Program-made: the position numbers and the translations under genes
In this document: piece by piece, positions 16,099 to 24,770 of the stretch
How the letters are laid out: every line of letters starts with the position of its first letter
Position numbering within the stretch: position 1 is the first letter of the stretch
Assembly (NCBI GenBank): GCA_017828975.1
Contig: JAGAJN010000022.1
Span: 53,554-117,553, forward strand
Reading direction: 5' to 3'
DNA: 64,000 nt
Origin: Oscillospiraceae bacterium
GTDB lineage: Bacteria; Bacillota; Clostridia; Oscillospirales; Ruminococcaceae
Notes under the pieces: model-generated
What the model was told of the DNA's origin: nothing
Database searches by the model: none
Seen by the model: only the letters and a program-made list of their open reading frames with translations

Positions 16099-16404
16099 TC
16101 AGAGCTTCCTATATTTTATTGTGACATACAGCCCGAATATTCCGTCTGCCGCAGCGGACAGTCCCGAGAATATCTGAATTATCTCCGGCAGGGGAGCTGC
16201 ACCCATATTTTTTACGCCTATAATTGTAAGCCAAATTCCCGCAATCAGCGCCGTGAACGCCTTGAAAAAAGGATTTCCCGATAATATCACACGGGGAACA
16301 CCGCCGTTTTCCCTTATCACTTTCCTGATAAAAAGGAAGTCCCCAAGGCTTGCCGCAAAAACAGCAATTGAGATGATAACAGAAAAAATATCCGAACCGT
16401 TCAT
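16099..16404 (-). CDS. Small membrane protein of unknown function
   Basis: A 101-residue protein with three hydrophobic stretches (about residues 5-25, 45-65 and 70-92) and little else. AAAGGGA precedes the ATG by 8 bases. It lies between ybaK and the TPR-like membrane protein gene, all on the minus strand with short gaps. Confidence 0.6.
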   Translation of the reverse strand: MNGSDIFSVIISIAVFAASLGDFLFIRKVIRENGGVPRVILSGNPFFKAFTALIAGIWLTIIGVKNMGAAPLPEIIQIFSGLSAAADGIFGLYVTIKYRKL

Positions 16405-16419
16405 TTTTATTTTCCCTTT

Positions 16420-16896
16420 TTATGCTGTAATTTCAGCGAAAATTGCGTTTATGGAGCCTGCCAGCAGCTTCGGTGAAACCTTTATTGATGTGCCTATCCG
16501 TCCGCCGCTGACGTAAAATTCCTCTAAGTCTTCGGCGGAAATGTCGATGACAGTTTTGTAAAGCTTCTTCATTCCGATGGGACTGCACCCGCCCCTGACA
16601 TATCCCGTGACCTTGGTAATGTCCTTGACGGGTATCATTTCCACGGATTTTTCACCGGCGGCTCTTGCTGCTTTTTTCATATCCAGCTCCGCTTCTACGG
16701 GTATGACGAAAACGAAATATCCGCCGCTTTTGCCCGAGGTCACGAGGGTCTTGTAGGATAATTCGAGGGGCGTCCCGCTTATTTCCGAGGCGGTTATTCC
16801 GTCGGTAAACTCGCCTACGTCGTAATTTTTGAAGCTGTATGGTATCTTCTTTGTATCGAGAAAACGCATTGCGTTGGTTTTAACTTCCTTGGACAT
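16420..16896 (-). CDS. ybaK: YbaK/EbsC-type aminoacyl-tRNA deacylase
   Basis: A 158-residue YbaK-domain protein predicted to clear Cys-tRNA(Pro) formed by prolyl-tRNA synthetase error. Key family stretches are LSYKTLVTSGKSGGYFVFV, the lysine-containing ELDMKKAAR and GYVRGGCSPIGMKK. The ATG at 16896 is chosen because AAAAGGAG lies 6-7 bases before it. Almost the whole 5' untranslated region is one palindromic repeat element (16912-17010), and a promoter lies just beyond it. Confidence 0.92.
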   Translation of the reverse strand: MSKEVKTNAMRFLDTKKIPYSFKNYDVGEFTDGITASEISGTPLELSYKTLVTSGKSGGYFVFVIPVEAELDMKKAARAAGEKSVEMIPVKDITKVTGYVRGGCSPIGMKKLYKTVIDISAEDLEEFYVSGGRIGTSIKVSPKLLAGSINAIFAEITA

Positions 16897-16911
16897 AGAT
16901 TTTGCTCCTTT

Positions 16912-17010
16912 TATACTAAGAACCAATTAAAAAGTGAAAAAAATCAAGCAAAAACTTGCGTATATGGTTTTTGTGCAGATTTTTTTAGACTTTTATTGGT
17001 TCTTAGTATT
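16912..17010 (+). repeat. Palindromic element copy 1 (ACTAAGAACC subtype)
   Basis: An inverted-repeat element of about 98 bases. The ends ATACTAAGAACCAAT and ATTGGTTCTTAGTAT pair perfectly. Inner arms AAAAAAATC/GATTTTTTT and GCAAAAAC/GTTTTTGTGC pair, leaving the loop TTGCGTATATG. It lies between the ybaK promoter and ribosome site, so the ybaK mRNA would start with this hairpin. Copy 8 at 63522 is nearly identical. Confidence 0.85.
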
Positions 17011-17020
17011 GTATATATCT

Positions 17021-17049
17021 ATTATATCACAAAATGATTACAGTTGCAA
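17021..17049 (-). promoter_or_regulatory. Promoter of ybaK, upstream of the palindromic element
   Basis: On the minus strand TTGCAA (17049-17044), 17 bases, TATAAT (17026-17021). Transcription would start near 17014, about five bases before the palindromic element begins. Confidence 0.7.
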
Positions 17050-17083
17050 TGGTAATTGTAATTGAAATGTAAACTAATTAATG

Positions 17084-17112
17084 TTGAAATGTTACAGTAA
17101 ATGTGGTATTAT
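17084..17112 (+). promoter_or_regulatory. Promoter of the PstS-like lipoprotein gene
   Basis: TTGAAA (17084-17089), 17 bases, TATTAT (17107-17112), 38 bases before the ATG. Confidence 0.75.
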
Positions 17113-17149
17113 ATTCCTAGAAGCTTATCAATGAATAGGAGCTGGTATT

Positions 17150-19546
17150 ATGAATAAAAACAAGGCTGCTGCACTTTTTCTTGCGGTACTTATGGCAGTT
17201 TCGGCAACGGGCTGTTCTTCCACAATTACTTCAGAGGACGGAGAAACGTCGGAAATAAACTCTTATTCCGAGGAAACAACTGAGTCCGAAACCGCCGCTT
17301 CGGAAATTTCCGAAACTGTCACCGAACCCATAGACAGCGACCTCGCAGAGCTTGAATATCTCAAAAACAATTTCCCCGAATTTGACGGCTCAACTTCGGC
17401 AATACCGCTTGAAGCGTCCTTCCACTCAAAGATATTCGGCATATCCGAGGAAGAAGCAAAAGCTCAGGTCTATCACACCAAGACACATGAAGCATTCAAT
17501 CGGTTTATGAAGGGCGAGGTGGACATTGTACTGACCGTTCCCATGACCGATGAACAGGAGCAGCAGGCGAAGGACAAGGGTGCGGAAATGACCCCCGTGG
17601 CAATGGAGGGCTTTGTGTTCTGCGTGAACAAAAACAATCCTGTTGAAAGCCTGACCATGCAGCAGATAAAGGACATTTACTCGGGCAAGATAACCAACTG
17701 GAAGGACGTTGGCGGCGAGGATATGGCTATCCTTGCATATCAGCGAAATCAGGATTCGGGCAGCCAGACCCTGATGAACAAGTTTATGGGAGATACTCCG
17801 CTGATGGACGCACCCACCGAGCTTGTTCCTATGGCTATGGGCGAGCTGATGGACGCCGTGGCGGTCTACGATAATGCTGCGGGTGCCATCGGTTACTCTG
17901 TTTACTCCTATGCGGCGCAGATGTACGCAAACACCAAGGACGTTAAATTCATTGCCGTGGACGGCGTTGCACCGTCAAACGAAACTATGGAAAACGGCAG
18001 CTATCCTCTGCTTTCGGTCACATATGCACTTTATGACGGAACTCTCCCCGAGGACGGTCCCGTTAAGCGAATGGTGAAGTGGATGACATCTCCCGAGGGT
18101 CAGCAGGCGGCAAGAGAAGCAGGCTATATCCCCGCAAACGGCGGAAGCTCCGAGGATATATTCACACCCCTTCTTGACACTTTGGGAACGGGAATGAAGC
18201 GTCCCGACGGATATACCGTATCCCCGAGATGTGACGAAGCGGGGGACGCTTTTGAAATAGGCATTATAAAGGCTATCCCCACCGAGGAAATACTTGCCGA
18301 GCCTTATGATGAGGGCTGGGAATATGACGGGAAAATATCTCACGGCATCTCTTATGAGAAAGAGAAAACCTTCACAGGCGTTACCTTTGAAAATTCCATA
18401 AAGGACGAAAAGGTAAGTGCCGCGGTAAATGACTGGCTGAACACAAACTATGCGGAGATGGAAAGCCGTTTTGACCCCGAAAAAGAGAATTACTCATTGG
18501 GCTATTTCAAATATTATCTTTCCGAAAATGAAACGGTGTCTTACAACACTCCTGTTTTTGTTGATGCAATATTCAGAAACGGTTACCTGTCACTTACTTT
18601 GAGAGCCCCTGACGGAATGGCAGACGAGGACGGTTCTCAGCGTTCAGCTGTATTTGACCTGAAAACGGGCGAAATGTTAAAGCTTTCGGATATGTTCTTT
18701 GAGGGAACGGATTTCCTGACTAGGCTCAACAGTCTTATTGAAGAAGAAGTAAATATGCCCTATGGTGAGCCTGTCAGGGAATATGCGGGGCTGAGAGAGG
18801 GTATCTATGATTTTGACCTTAACACTCTGGTGCTTGACCTTAACAATCCTTACACGGAATATCAGACCTACATTTACTATTACAATGAAATGATGGGTGA
18901 TATGGTTACCGCTGCCAGACGGGATATAAGCGGAATGTTTGAGGACGAGGTGCAGGCGAAGCTGAATACCGTTGTCGACACCGAATATACCGAGCCTGTT
19001 TACACTCAGGATACGGGCTTTGTTTACTCTTATTTCGGAGATGACACAGCACTTATTGACAGCAAAACAGCCGAAAGAATAAACGGTGAAATTGATAAGG
19101 CTACGGAAAACAAGCTGCTTGTTGACAGCTTAAAGAAGAATCTCCAACTGCTTTACGAGATAGAAGATTTTGACAAATTCGTTTCGGAAGCTACTGTTCG
19201 TGTAAGTGCAACTGTTTACGGTGATATTGGCTACACTGTTGACATGGAAGCGTATATGCTTGCGCATGCGGGAATTTACTATGACATTGACAGCGGCAGG
19301 CTGCTCACTCCCGATGATTTTCTAAAGGACGGCTGGAGAGAAGCGTCTGTCTGGGAATATGAAAAGGCAACGGGCGAGCTTATGGGCGACTGCGATGCAC
19401 CCGACATTTCCGACAGGGCAATCACTATGATAAACGGCATTACATACTATCGTGATGACGGGATTATAGGCGTTCGCTTCTCCGCTCATGCAGATGAGGA
19501 CGGCTTCTATACCGTAAATGTTCCTAAGGAATATCTCGTTGAATAA
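17150..19546 (+). CDS. Lipoprotein: PstS-like binding domain fused to DUF3298-like region
   Basis: A 798-residue exported lipoprotein (signal peptide with lipobox ATGC at about residue 24, then a Ser/Thr/Glu-rich linker). Residues about 80-330 resemble phosphate-binding PstS, with MQQIKDIYSGKITNWKDVGG, the RNQDSGSQTLMNKF ligand loop and AIGYSVYSYA. Residues about 420-798 resemble two RsiV/DUF3298-type beta units (SAVFDLKTGEMLKLSDMFF; YDIDSGRLLTPDDFLKDGW). No pst transporter genes are nearby, so it may be a sensor or binding protein rather than a transport component. It is followed by a terminator and then an ECF sigma/anti-sigma pair. Confidence 0.8.
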   Translation: MNKNKAAALFLAVLMAVSATGCSSTITSEDGETSEINSYSEETTESETAASEISETVTEPIDSDLAELEYLKNNFPEFDGSTSAIPLEASFHSKIFGISEEEAKAQVYHTKTHEAFNRFMKGEVDIVLTVPMTDEQEQQAKDKGAEMTPVAMEGFVFCVNKNNPVESLTMQQIKDIYSGKITNWKDVGGEDMAILAYQRNQDSGSQTLMNKFMGDTPLMDAPTELVPMAMGELMDAVAVYDNAAGAIGYSVYSYAAQMYANTKDVKFIAVDGVAPSNETMENGSYPLLSVTYALYDGTLPEDGPVKRMVKWMTSPEGQQAAREAGYIPANGGSSEDIFTPLLDTLGTGMKRPDGYTVSPRCDEAGDAFEIGIIKAIPTEEILAEPYDEGWEYDGKISHGISYEKEKTFTGVTFENSIKDEKVSAAVNDWLNTNYAEMESRFDPEKENYSLGYFKYYLSENETVSYNTPVFVDAIFRNGYLSLTLRAPDGMADEDGSQRSAVFDLKTGEMLKLSDMFFEGTDFLTRLNSLIEEEVNMPYGEPVREYAGLREGIYDFDLNTLVLDLNNPYTEYQTYIYYYNEMMGDMVTAARRDISGMFEDEVQAKLNTVVDTEYTEPVYTQDTGFVYSYFGDDTALIDSKTAERINGEIDKATENKLLVDSLKKNLQLLYEIEDFDKFVSEATVRVSATVYGDIGYTVDMEAYMLAHAGIYYDIDSGRLLTPDDFLKDGWREASVWEYEKATGELMGDCDAPDISDRAITMINGITYYRDDGIIGVRFSAHADEDGFYTVNVPKEYLVE

Positions 19547-19571
19547 CGGCTGACTTATTGCAAAGATTTTT

Positions 19572-19609
19572 ATCTGCCAATGCAGAAAACTGTGTTGGCA
19601 GATTTTTTT
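19572..19609 (+). terminator. Terminator of the PstS-like gene
   Basis: ATCTGCCAA (19572-19580) pairs with TTGGCAGAT (19595-19603), followed by a run of T. Confidence 0.9.
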
Positions 19610-19636
19610 GTAACGTTTTCCTTGTTTTAACGTCTA
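19609..19636 (+). promoter_or_regulatory. ECF-sigma-type promoter of the sigma/anti-sigma operon
   Basis: TGTAAC (19609-19614), 16 bases, CGTCTA (19631-19636). The AAC of the -35 box and CGTC of the -10 box match the pattern of Bacillus ECF factors such as sigma-X, -W and -M, and differ from the housekeeping promoters elsewhere in the window. It lies 45 bases before the sigma gene, so autoregulation is likely. Confidence 0.65.
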
Positions 19637-19680
19637 AATATCGGAAGGCTTCCAATACACCAACAGAAAGGGGGCAGAGT

Positions 19681-20175
19681 ATGGACGACATCGGAAAAAT
19701 TTATGAGCTTTACGGCGGGCGGCTGGTTTCCTATCTTGTGGGAATGACGGGCGATCCGTCCCTGGCGGAGGAGCTGGCTTCGGAGGTTTTTGTTCGGGCA
19801 ATGACGGGTATCAGCGGCTTTCGCGGGAACGGCTCCGTGTTTACATGGCTCTGCGCCATTGGGAAAAATCTGTATTTCGATCATCTGAAAAAGCAGGGGA
19901 AAAGGGTAGATATAGAGGATATTCCCGAGCTGTCGGACGGGTGCGATATTCAGTCGGAATTGTCCGATAAACAGCTTTGCAAAAGTGTCCACCGACGGCT
20001 TCATCAGCTGGACGAGCCTTACAAGGAGGTGTTCACCCTGAGAATTTTCGGGGAGCTGACCTTTGGCGAGATAGGCAGTCTGTTCGGTCGGTCGGACAAC
20101 TGGGCGAGGGTGACCTTTTTCCGTGCGAAGGCAAAGATAATCGATGGGCTAAAGGAGGACGGCTATGAGCTTTGA
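19681..20175 (+). CDS. ECF-type RNA polymerase sigma factor
   Basis: A 164-residue sigma-70 family factor with region 2 (DPSLAEELASEVFVRAM, FTWLCAIGKNLYFDHLKK) and region 4 (YKEVFTLRIFGELTFGEIGSLFGRSDNWARVTFFRAK) joined by a short linker. ATG 19681 follows AAAGGGGG by 8 bases and fits the usual length; a longer reading frame upstream runs through the promoter. It overlaps the zinc-finger anti-sigma gene by 11 bases. It probably directs its own operon from the promoter at 19609. Confidence 0.92.
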   Translation: MDDIGKIYELYGGRLVSYLVGMTGDPSLAEELASEVFVRAMTGISGFRGNGSVFTWLCAIGKNLYFDHLKKQGKRVDIEDIPELSDGCDIQSELSDKQLCKSVHRRLHQLDEPYKEVFTLRIFGELTFGEIGSLFGRSDNWARVTFFRAKAKIIDGLKEDGYEL

Positions 20176-21403
20176 AAAAAATATCTGCAATATTGTCGGC
20201 GATCTTATCCCGCTTTATTGCGATGATATGTGCAGCGCTGAGAGCAGGTCGGCGGTGGAGGAGCATACGGCGGAATGTGAAAAATGCAGGCAGCTTCTGG
20301 AAAGCTGTTCGGCGGAATTAAAAAATGTGTCCCAAAAAACGGACATAAAATCTCGGAAAATTATAGGCAGAGTCAGGAGAAAATTTCTTGTGACGGCTGT
20401 GGTTTCGGGGATAGCGGTGCTGGTTGCCGTGCTTTTCGGCATATATCATCTAACGGGGAAAAATATGGGATATTTCCTTGCGGACAAGCGGCTTTTCGGC
20501 ATATCCGAGGAAAAGCTTATGGAAAACAGCATTGATATTATCAAGTACGGCGTGACGACTGCCGCTCTTGAAACAGATGATATTGAATGTGATCTTGCGG
20601 AATATAACAGGCTTCGGCGGGAGCTGTATCAGGCTGAAATACTGCCGCAAAGCTTTTCCGTCACATATGACCGCACGAAAAGTGACATTACGGGCGAGGT
20701 GGTTTTCAATGGCAAGGCGAAAACCGAAAGCTATGACCTGACGGTGCAGCTTCGCACCCGACGAATGAGAGCGGGCGTTTATCTGGTAACGGATATTGTG
20801 GTCTGGTGGGAAAATTATTATCCCGACAGAGCGGCGTATGCAGAACTTGACACGTCAGACGCATTTTATATCACAAGCAGAAAATATCCCGATGAAACTG
20901 CATTAAGAGATTTAGAAACACGTTCACCGCTGATGACAGTTCAGGCAGCCGACCCTCCCAAGGCAGGCAGATATTATCTTGACGGAAACAAAAACGGGCT
21001 ATATATGGAGCTTTCCGAGGACGGCAAAGCCACCTGCGGCGGAATGACCTTTGAGGAGTTTTACAGCTTTTATGAGGAAAAATACGGCACCGACGGCACT
21101 CTGCCGTACAGCGGGATATTCGAGCTTATGTTTGCTCAAAAACACGGTGAGGAGGTTTACTGTTCGGCGGTTGAGAGAGATCTTGAGCAGGTTGGGGAGG
21201 ACGGAAAGCTGTTTATCTATGAAAGCGAAAGGCTGCTGATATTTGCCCCGCCGCCCCCCGAACGCTTTGCCGCAGAGGATTATTTTGAGGTTTGCTTCCG
21301 GTATATCGGTGACATTGGCTTGGAATATTCGTCGGACGGTACCATAACAGATATTCCCTCGGGCAGGGAAGATGAGCCGATGAAATTTATTCGGATAGAT
21401 TGA
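20165..21403 (+). CDS. Zinc-finger anti-sigma factor with large extracytoplasmic domain
   Basis: A 412-residue membrane protein. Residues 1-45 hold a zf-HC2 anti-sigma domain (CDDM...HTAECEKC, giving the HxxxCxxC cluster). One membrane helix follows at about 75-95 (FLVTAVVSGIAVLVAVLFGIYHL). The remaining ~310 residues face outside and carry no motif that I know. It should hold the preceding sigma factor inactive until an outside signal is sensed. The gene overlap (11 bases) is typical for such pairs. The outer domain is longer than usual for the family. Confidence 0.85.
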   Translation: MSFEKNICNIVGDLIPLYCDDMCSAESRSAVEEHTAECEKCRQLLESCSAELKNVSQKTDIKSRKIIGRVRRKFLVTAVVSGIAVLVAVLFGIYHLTGKNMGYFLADKRLFGISEEKLMENSIDIIKYGVTTAALETDDIECDLAEYNRLRRELYQAEILPQSFSVTYDRTKSDITGEVVFNGKAKTESYDLTVQLRTRRMRAGVYLVTDIVVWWENYYPDRAAYAELDTSDAFYITSRKYPDETALRDLETRSPLMTVQAADPPKAGRYYLDGNKNGLYMELSEDGKATCGGMTFEEFYSFYEEKYGTDGTLPYSGIFELMFAQKHGEEVYCSAVERDLEQVGEDGKLFIYESERLLIFAPPPPERFAAEDYFEVCFRYIGDIGLEYSSDGTITDIPSGREDEPMKFIRID

Positions 21404-21428
21404 CATTTCTCCAAAAGTGTAGTATTAT
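21400..21428 (+). promoter_or_regulatory. Promoter of the MATE gene, overlapping the anti-sigma stop
   Basis: TTGACA (21400-21405), 17 bases, TATTAT (21423-21428). The -35 box overlaps the last codon and stop of the upstream gene. Confidence 0.8.
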
Positions 21429-21441
21429 ATAAATAAGGGAA

Positions 21442-21476
21442 ATACCGCCAACGCCCCGGCGGTATTTCTTTGCTTT
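21442..21476 (+). terminator. Leader hairpin/terminator before the MATE gene
   Basis: ATACCGCC (21442-21449) pairs with GGCGGTAT (21458-21465), followed by TTCTTTGCTTTT. It may end read-through from the anti-sigma gene. Because it lies after the MATE promoter it would also act on MATE transcripts. Confidence 0.65.
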
Positions 21477-21490
21477 TGGAGGATTTTTAT

Positions 21491-22879
21491 ATGAGTGACA
21501 AAAAATATGAGATAGATATGTGCTCGGGAGCAATACTTCCGAAGCTTCTGCGGCTGACGCTTCCGCTGATGCTCTCAAGCGTTTTGCAGCTGCTGTTCAA
21601 TGCGGCGGATATTATCGTCGTGGGAAATTTTGCAAGTGAGAATTCGCTGGCTGCGGTGGGTTCCACGACTGCACTTATTAACCTGATGACCAACCTTTTT
21701 CTGGGATTATCCACGGGCGCAAATGTCCTTTCTTCGCATTATATGGGCGCAAAGGACAGCGAAAACGTGAGCAAAACTGTGCATACCTCGATTTTTCTGA
21801 GCATGGCCTGCGGACTTTTTCTGACAGCTGCGGGCGTGATATTTGCGGAAAAGCTGCTGACACTTATGCAGACGCCCGAAGAGGTTCTCGGTTTGTCTGC
21901 CACCTATCTGCGGATATATTTTGTGGGAATGGTCGCAATGATGATATACAACTTCGGCAGTTCACTGCTGCGTTCAAAGGGCGACACCAAGCGTCCGCTT
22001 TATTTTCTCACATTGTCGGGCGTGATAAATGTTATCCTGAATATGATTTTCGTTATCCCGTTGAAAATGGACGTTGCGGGTGTTGCGCTGGCTACGGTCA
22101 TTTCACAGTGCATCTCGGCAGGGCTTATACTTCGCTGTCTTATGCTGGAGGAGGACTCATTCCGCTTCGATTTCAAAAAGCTTGGACTTGACCGAAGCAT
22201 TGCGGGGAAGATACTTCGGATAGGTATTCCCGCAGGCTTTCAGGGCGTGGTTTTCTCCCTTTCAAATGTTGTGATACAGTCCTCGGTAAACAGCTTCGGA
22301 CCGATAGTTATGGCGGGAAGTGCGGCTGCGGCGAGCATTGAGGGCTTTGTTTGGGTGTCCATGAACGCCTTCTCACAGGGTGCGCTTACCTTTTCAAGCC
22401 AGAACATCGGCGGAGGAAAATACAGCAGGATAAACAGGATTGCGGTGATCTCCTGCACCTGTGCGGCGGTGACGGGGCTTGTTTTCGGAAATCTCGTCTG
22501 TCTGTTCGGGGAACAGCTTTTGAGGATATATGACCCCCGTCCCGAGATAATCGAGCCGGGACTTACCCGAATGTACCTTGTCTGCGGACTGTACCTTTGC
22601 TGCGGTCTGATGGACAGCATTGTGGGAACTATCAGGGGAATGGGATATGCTATTACGCCCACCATAGTTTCGCTTCTCGGTGCCTGCGGACTGCGCATAT
22701 TGTGGATATTCACCATCTTCCAAATCCCCGAATATCACACGGAATTTATGCTGTTTTTGTCCTATCCCATATCGTGGACAATTACTTTTTTGGTGCATCT
22801 TGTTTGCTTCATATTTATGCGGCGGAAATTCCCGAAGGAAGATGCGGAATCAGTGTTGAATGTTGAGTGTGTAAATTGA
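21491..22879 (+). CDS. MATE family efflux transporter
   Basis: A 462-residue protein with about twelve membrane helices, in the MATE/NorM-DinF group that exports drugs or metabolites using a sodium or proton gradient. Typical stretches are GAILPKLLRLTLPLMLSSVLQ, ADIIVVGNFASENSLAAVGS, the mid-protein GIPAGFQGVVFSLSNVVIQ and CCGLMDSIVGTIRGMG. ATG 21491 follows GGAGG by 8 bases. Substrate unknown. Confidence 0.93.
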   Translation: MSDKKYEIDMCSGAILPKLLRLTLPLMLSSVLQLLFNAADIIVVGNFASENSLAAVGSTTALINLMTNLFLGLSTGANVLSSHYMGAKDSENVSKTVHTSIFLSMACGLFLTAAGVIFAEKLLTLMQTPEEVLGLSATYLRIYFVGMVAMMIYNFGSSLLRSKGDTKRPLYFLTLSGVINVILNMIFVIPLKMDVAGVALATVISQCISAGLILRCLMLEEDSFRFDFKKLGLDRSIAGKILRIGIPAGFQGVVFSLSNVVIQSSVNSFGPIVMAGSAAAASIEGFVWVSMNAFSQGALTFSSQNIGGGKYSRINRIAVISCTCAAVTGLVFGNLVCLFGEQLLRIYDPRPEIIEPGLTRMYLVCGLYLCCGLMDSIVGTIRGMGYAITPTIVSLLGACGLRILWIFTIFQIPEYHTEFMLFLSYPISWTITFLVHLVCFIFMRRKFPKEDAESVLNVECVN

Positions 22880-22894
22880 AAATATAGAGTAAAA

Positions 22895-22930
22895 AAGGGT
22901 GTTCCTCTGCCGAAACGGAGAAACACCCTT
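22895..22930. terminator. Bidirectional terminator between MATE and radical SAM genes
   Basis: AAGGGTGTT (22895-22903) pairs with AACACCCTT (22922-22930), with a run of A before it and T-rich sequence after it, so it works on both strands for the convergent genes. Confidence 0.85.
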
Positions 22931-22941
22931 TATGTTTGTAT

Positions 22942-24390
22942 TTACGGATTTTTTATGGGGATACCCTTTTTCTCGCAGGCGGCTTTCAGGCGGGGAAGCT
23001 CCTTTTTCAGGTCCGCACGAACGCTTTTCTGCCAGAAGTATTCTCCCACAAAAAGCAGCCGCTCCGAACCCCGCTTGTGCAAAATCGCATCAAGCAGACG
23101 CTTTCTTGAATATATCATTCGGCTGGCGGTGATTATCTCCTTTTGCAGGTCGTAGGGAGATATTTTTTCGGGATAATGCACCACATTGCCGATACATTTT
23201 GACCAGTCGTTGTCGATAAGCTTGTCCTTGTGAGTGTCGTAGACAGGCGTTCCGGGAACGAAGTACATTGACTGTATAAGCACGCCCTGTATGTTGTTTT
23301 CGATAACAAACTCCGCAAGCCGTTTTCCGACGCCTATCTCGTGATTATCCGCACCGACAATGAACAGACCTCGTGTTCTCATTCCGTGACTCTGGATATT
23401 TTTCACCGAACGCAGTATTTCCTGATATGTGCTTTTCTTGTGATACTGCTCAAACGCCGTGTCCTCCAGAAATTCGATGCCCAGCGCCAACTCCTCAAAG
23501 CCTGCTTTTTTCAGCAGCTCCAGCATTTCATCATCAAAGCCGACTTCATATCTCGCCTGAATAGTGAAATGATAATCAATGTCGCTGTCGATGATAGCTT
23601 TCAGCACCGAAATTGCCCATTCACGGTCGGCAAAAAAATTATCGTCGGTTATCCAGAGCAGCTTAAACAGCCTGTGATGACCTTCGTCGTGGAATTTTAT
23701 GCAGCTTCGTATATCCTCAAGCACATTTTCCACCGAACGTGTGCGAACCTTTCTGCCGAAATGACGGACAAGCGCACAATAATCGCAGTTATGGGGGCAG
23801 CCTCTGGACGCATGCACCTGTCCCCAGATAGTGTTGTGGCCTGCCATTTTTTTGTAGCGGTAGAGCAGGTTTCTGTCGGGGATAGTGTCAATATCGTGGG
23901 GCGGCTCACGCTGTCCCGTTGTGACACATTTGCCGTTTTCGAGATATGCAAGTCCGGGGAAATCAAGGGGCTTGCCGTCCCGAAGAGCGCAGATAAGCTC
24001 TATGACGGACTCATCTCCCTCGCCAAGCAGCACATAGTCGCAGTAATTGACCGCTTCGGGATAGTTCATGGAAGCGTGCAGTCCGCCCATAACGACCTTT
24101 GCTTTGGAATGTTTCCTTATGTATTCGGCAAGCTCATAGCCCCTGTTTGCGCTGAATGTGAATATGCCGATAAAGACAATATCTGCGTCCAGAACATCGT
24201 CCCACTTTATCTTTGAGATGGATTCGCTGTACATATATGTATCGTAAACTTCTCTTTTTGCGATAGTCGCAAGTGTCAGCAGCCCCACAGACGGTGTGCG
24301 GATATATTTGTCATAGACATAGAGATTTTTCAGTGATGGTCTGTAAGGCGGATTGCCCGGCTCGATAAATCTGATTTTCCTGATGTTCAT
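22942..24390 (-). CDS. B12-binding domain radical SAM protein
   Basis: A 482-residue radical SAM enzyme. Residues about 30-150 are a cobalamin-binding Rossmann domain (DIVFIGIFTFSANRGYELA, VVMGGLHASMNYPEAV). The cluster-binding motif is RGCPHNCDYC at about residue 190, followed by LLWITDDNFF and the rest of the barrel. This BchE-like class does methylations or ring rearrangements; the substrate is unknown and no biosynthetic neighbours help. ATG 24390 is preferred, with GGGGGA 8 bases upstream. A palindromic element fills its 5' untranslated region. Confidence 0.9.
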   Translation of the reverse strand: MNIRKIRFIEPGNPPYRPSLKNLYVYDKYIRTPSVGLLTLATIAKREVYDTYMYSESISKIKWDDVLDADIVFIGIFTFSANRGYELAEYIRKHSKAKVVMGGLHASMNYPEAVNYCDYVLLGEGDESVIELICALRDGKPLDFPGLAYLENGKCVTTGQREPPHDIDTIPDRNLLYRYKKMAGHNTIWGQVHASRGCPHNCDYCALVRHFGRKVRTRSVENVLEDIRSCIKFHDEGHHRLFKLLWITDDNFFADREWAISVLKAIIDSDIDYHFTIQARYEVGFDDEMLELLKKAGFEELALGIEFLEDTAFEQYHKKSTYQEILRSVKNIQSHGMRTRGLFIVGADNHEIGVGKRLAEFVIENNIQGVLIQSMYFVPGTPVYDTHKDKLIDNDWSKCIGNVVHYPEKISPYDLQKEIITASRMIYSRKRLLDAILHKRGSERLLFVGEYFWQKSVRADLKKELPRLKAACEKKGIPIKNP

Positions 24391-24417
24391 ATTTTCATTC
24401 CCCCGCAATTATTTGGC

Positions 24418-24522
24418 TATACTAAACACCATTTAAATCACGGAGAAGAAATCGGCACGAAAAACTTGCGTATATGGTTTTTTGTGCCGAGAGATTCCCG
24501 TGATTAATGGCTGTTTAGTATT
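24418..24522 (+). repeat. Palindromic element copy 2 (ACTAAACA subtype)
   Basis: About 103 bases. Ends TACTAAACA/TGTTTAGTA pair, then ATCACGG/CCGTGAT, then CGGCAC/GTGCCG, then AAAAAC/GTTTTT around the loop TTGCGTATATG. The inner GGCAC/GTGCC pairs differ from GGCGT/ACGCC in copies 3 and 6, which is a compensated change. It lies between the promoter at 24529-24557 and the radical SAM gene start. Confidence 0.85.
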
Positions 24523-24528
24523 ATCAAT

Positions 24529-24557
24529 ATAATAGCACACAGGTAATCATTTGTCAA
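24529..24557 (-). promoter_or_regulatory. Promoter of the radical SAM gene
   Basis: On the minus strand TTGACA (24557-24552), 17 bases, TATTAT (24534-24529). Transcription would begin at about 24522, exactly at the edge of the palindromic element. Confidence 0.78.
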
Positions 24558-24630
24558 CCCTTTTTGAGTAATTACGGGAAAACATTTTCACGAGCAGTAT
24601 TTTGCAGATAAATAAAAAATCTCCTGCCTA

Positions 24631-24659
24631 TTGACAAGAGAGAAAAAACGTGATATTAT
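24631..24659 (+). promoter_or_regulatory. Promoter of the unknown gene pair
   Basis: TTGACA (24631-24636), 17 bases, TATTAT (24654-24659), about 111 bases before the ATG at 24771. The 5' untranslated region is AT-rich with no clear structure. Confidence 0.75.
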
Positions 24660-24770
24660 GTTTATGTGTCAATAAATGTATATTGTTACACATATAATTC
24701 TACAAGTATATCATACCACATTTTTAGCAGAATGTCAATAGTGATATTTAACAAAAAGGAGATGGCGTTT

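Noticed and set aside
23341-24216. Long open frame opposite the radical SAM gene
   Set aside because: The minus-strand gene has clear B12 and CxxxCxxC motifs; the opposite frame is cysteine- and histidine-rich noise.
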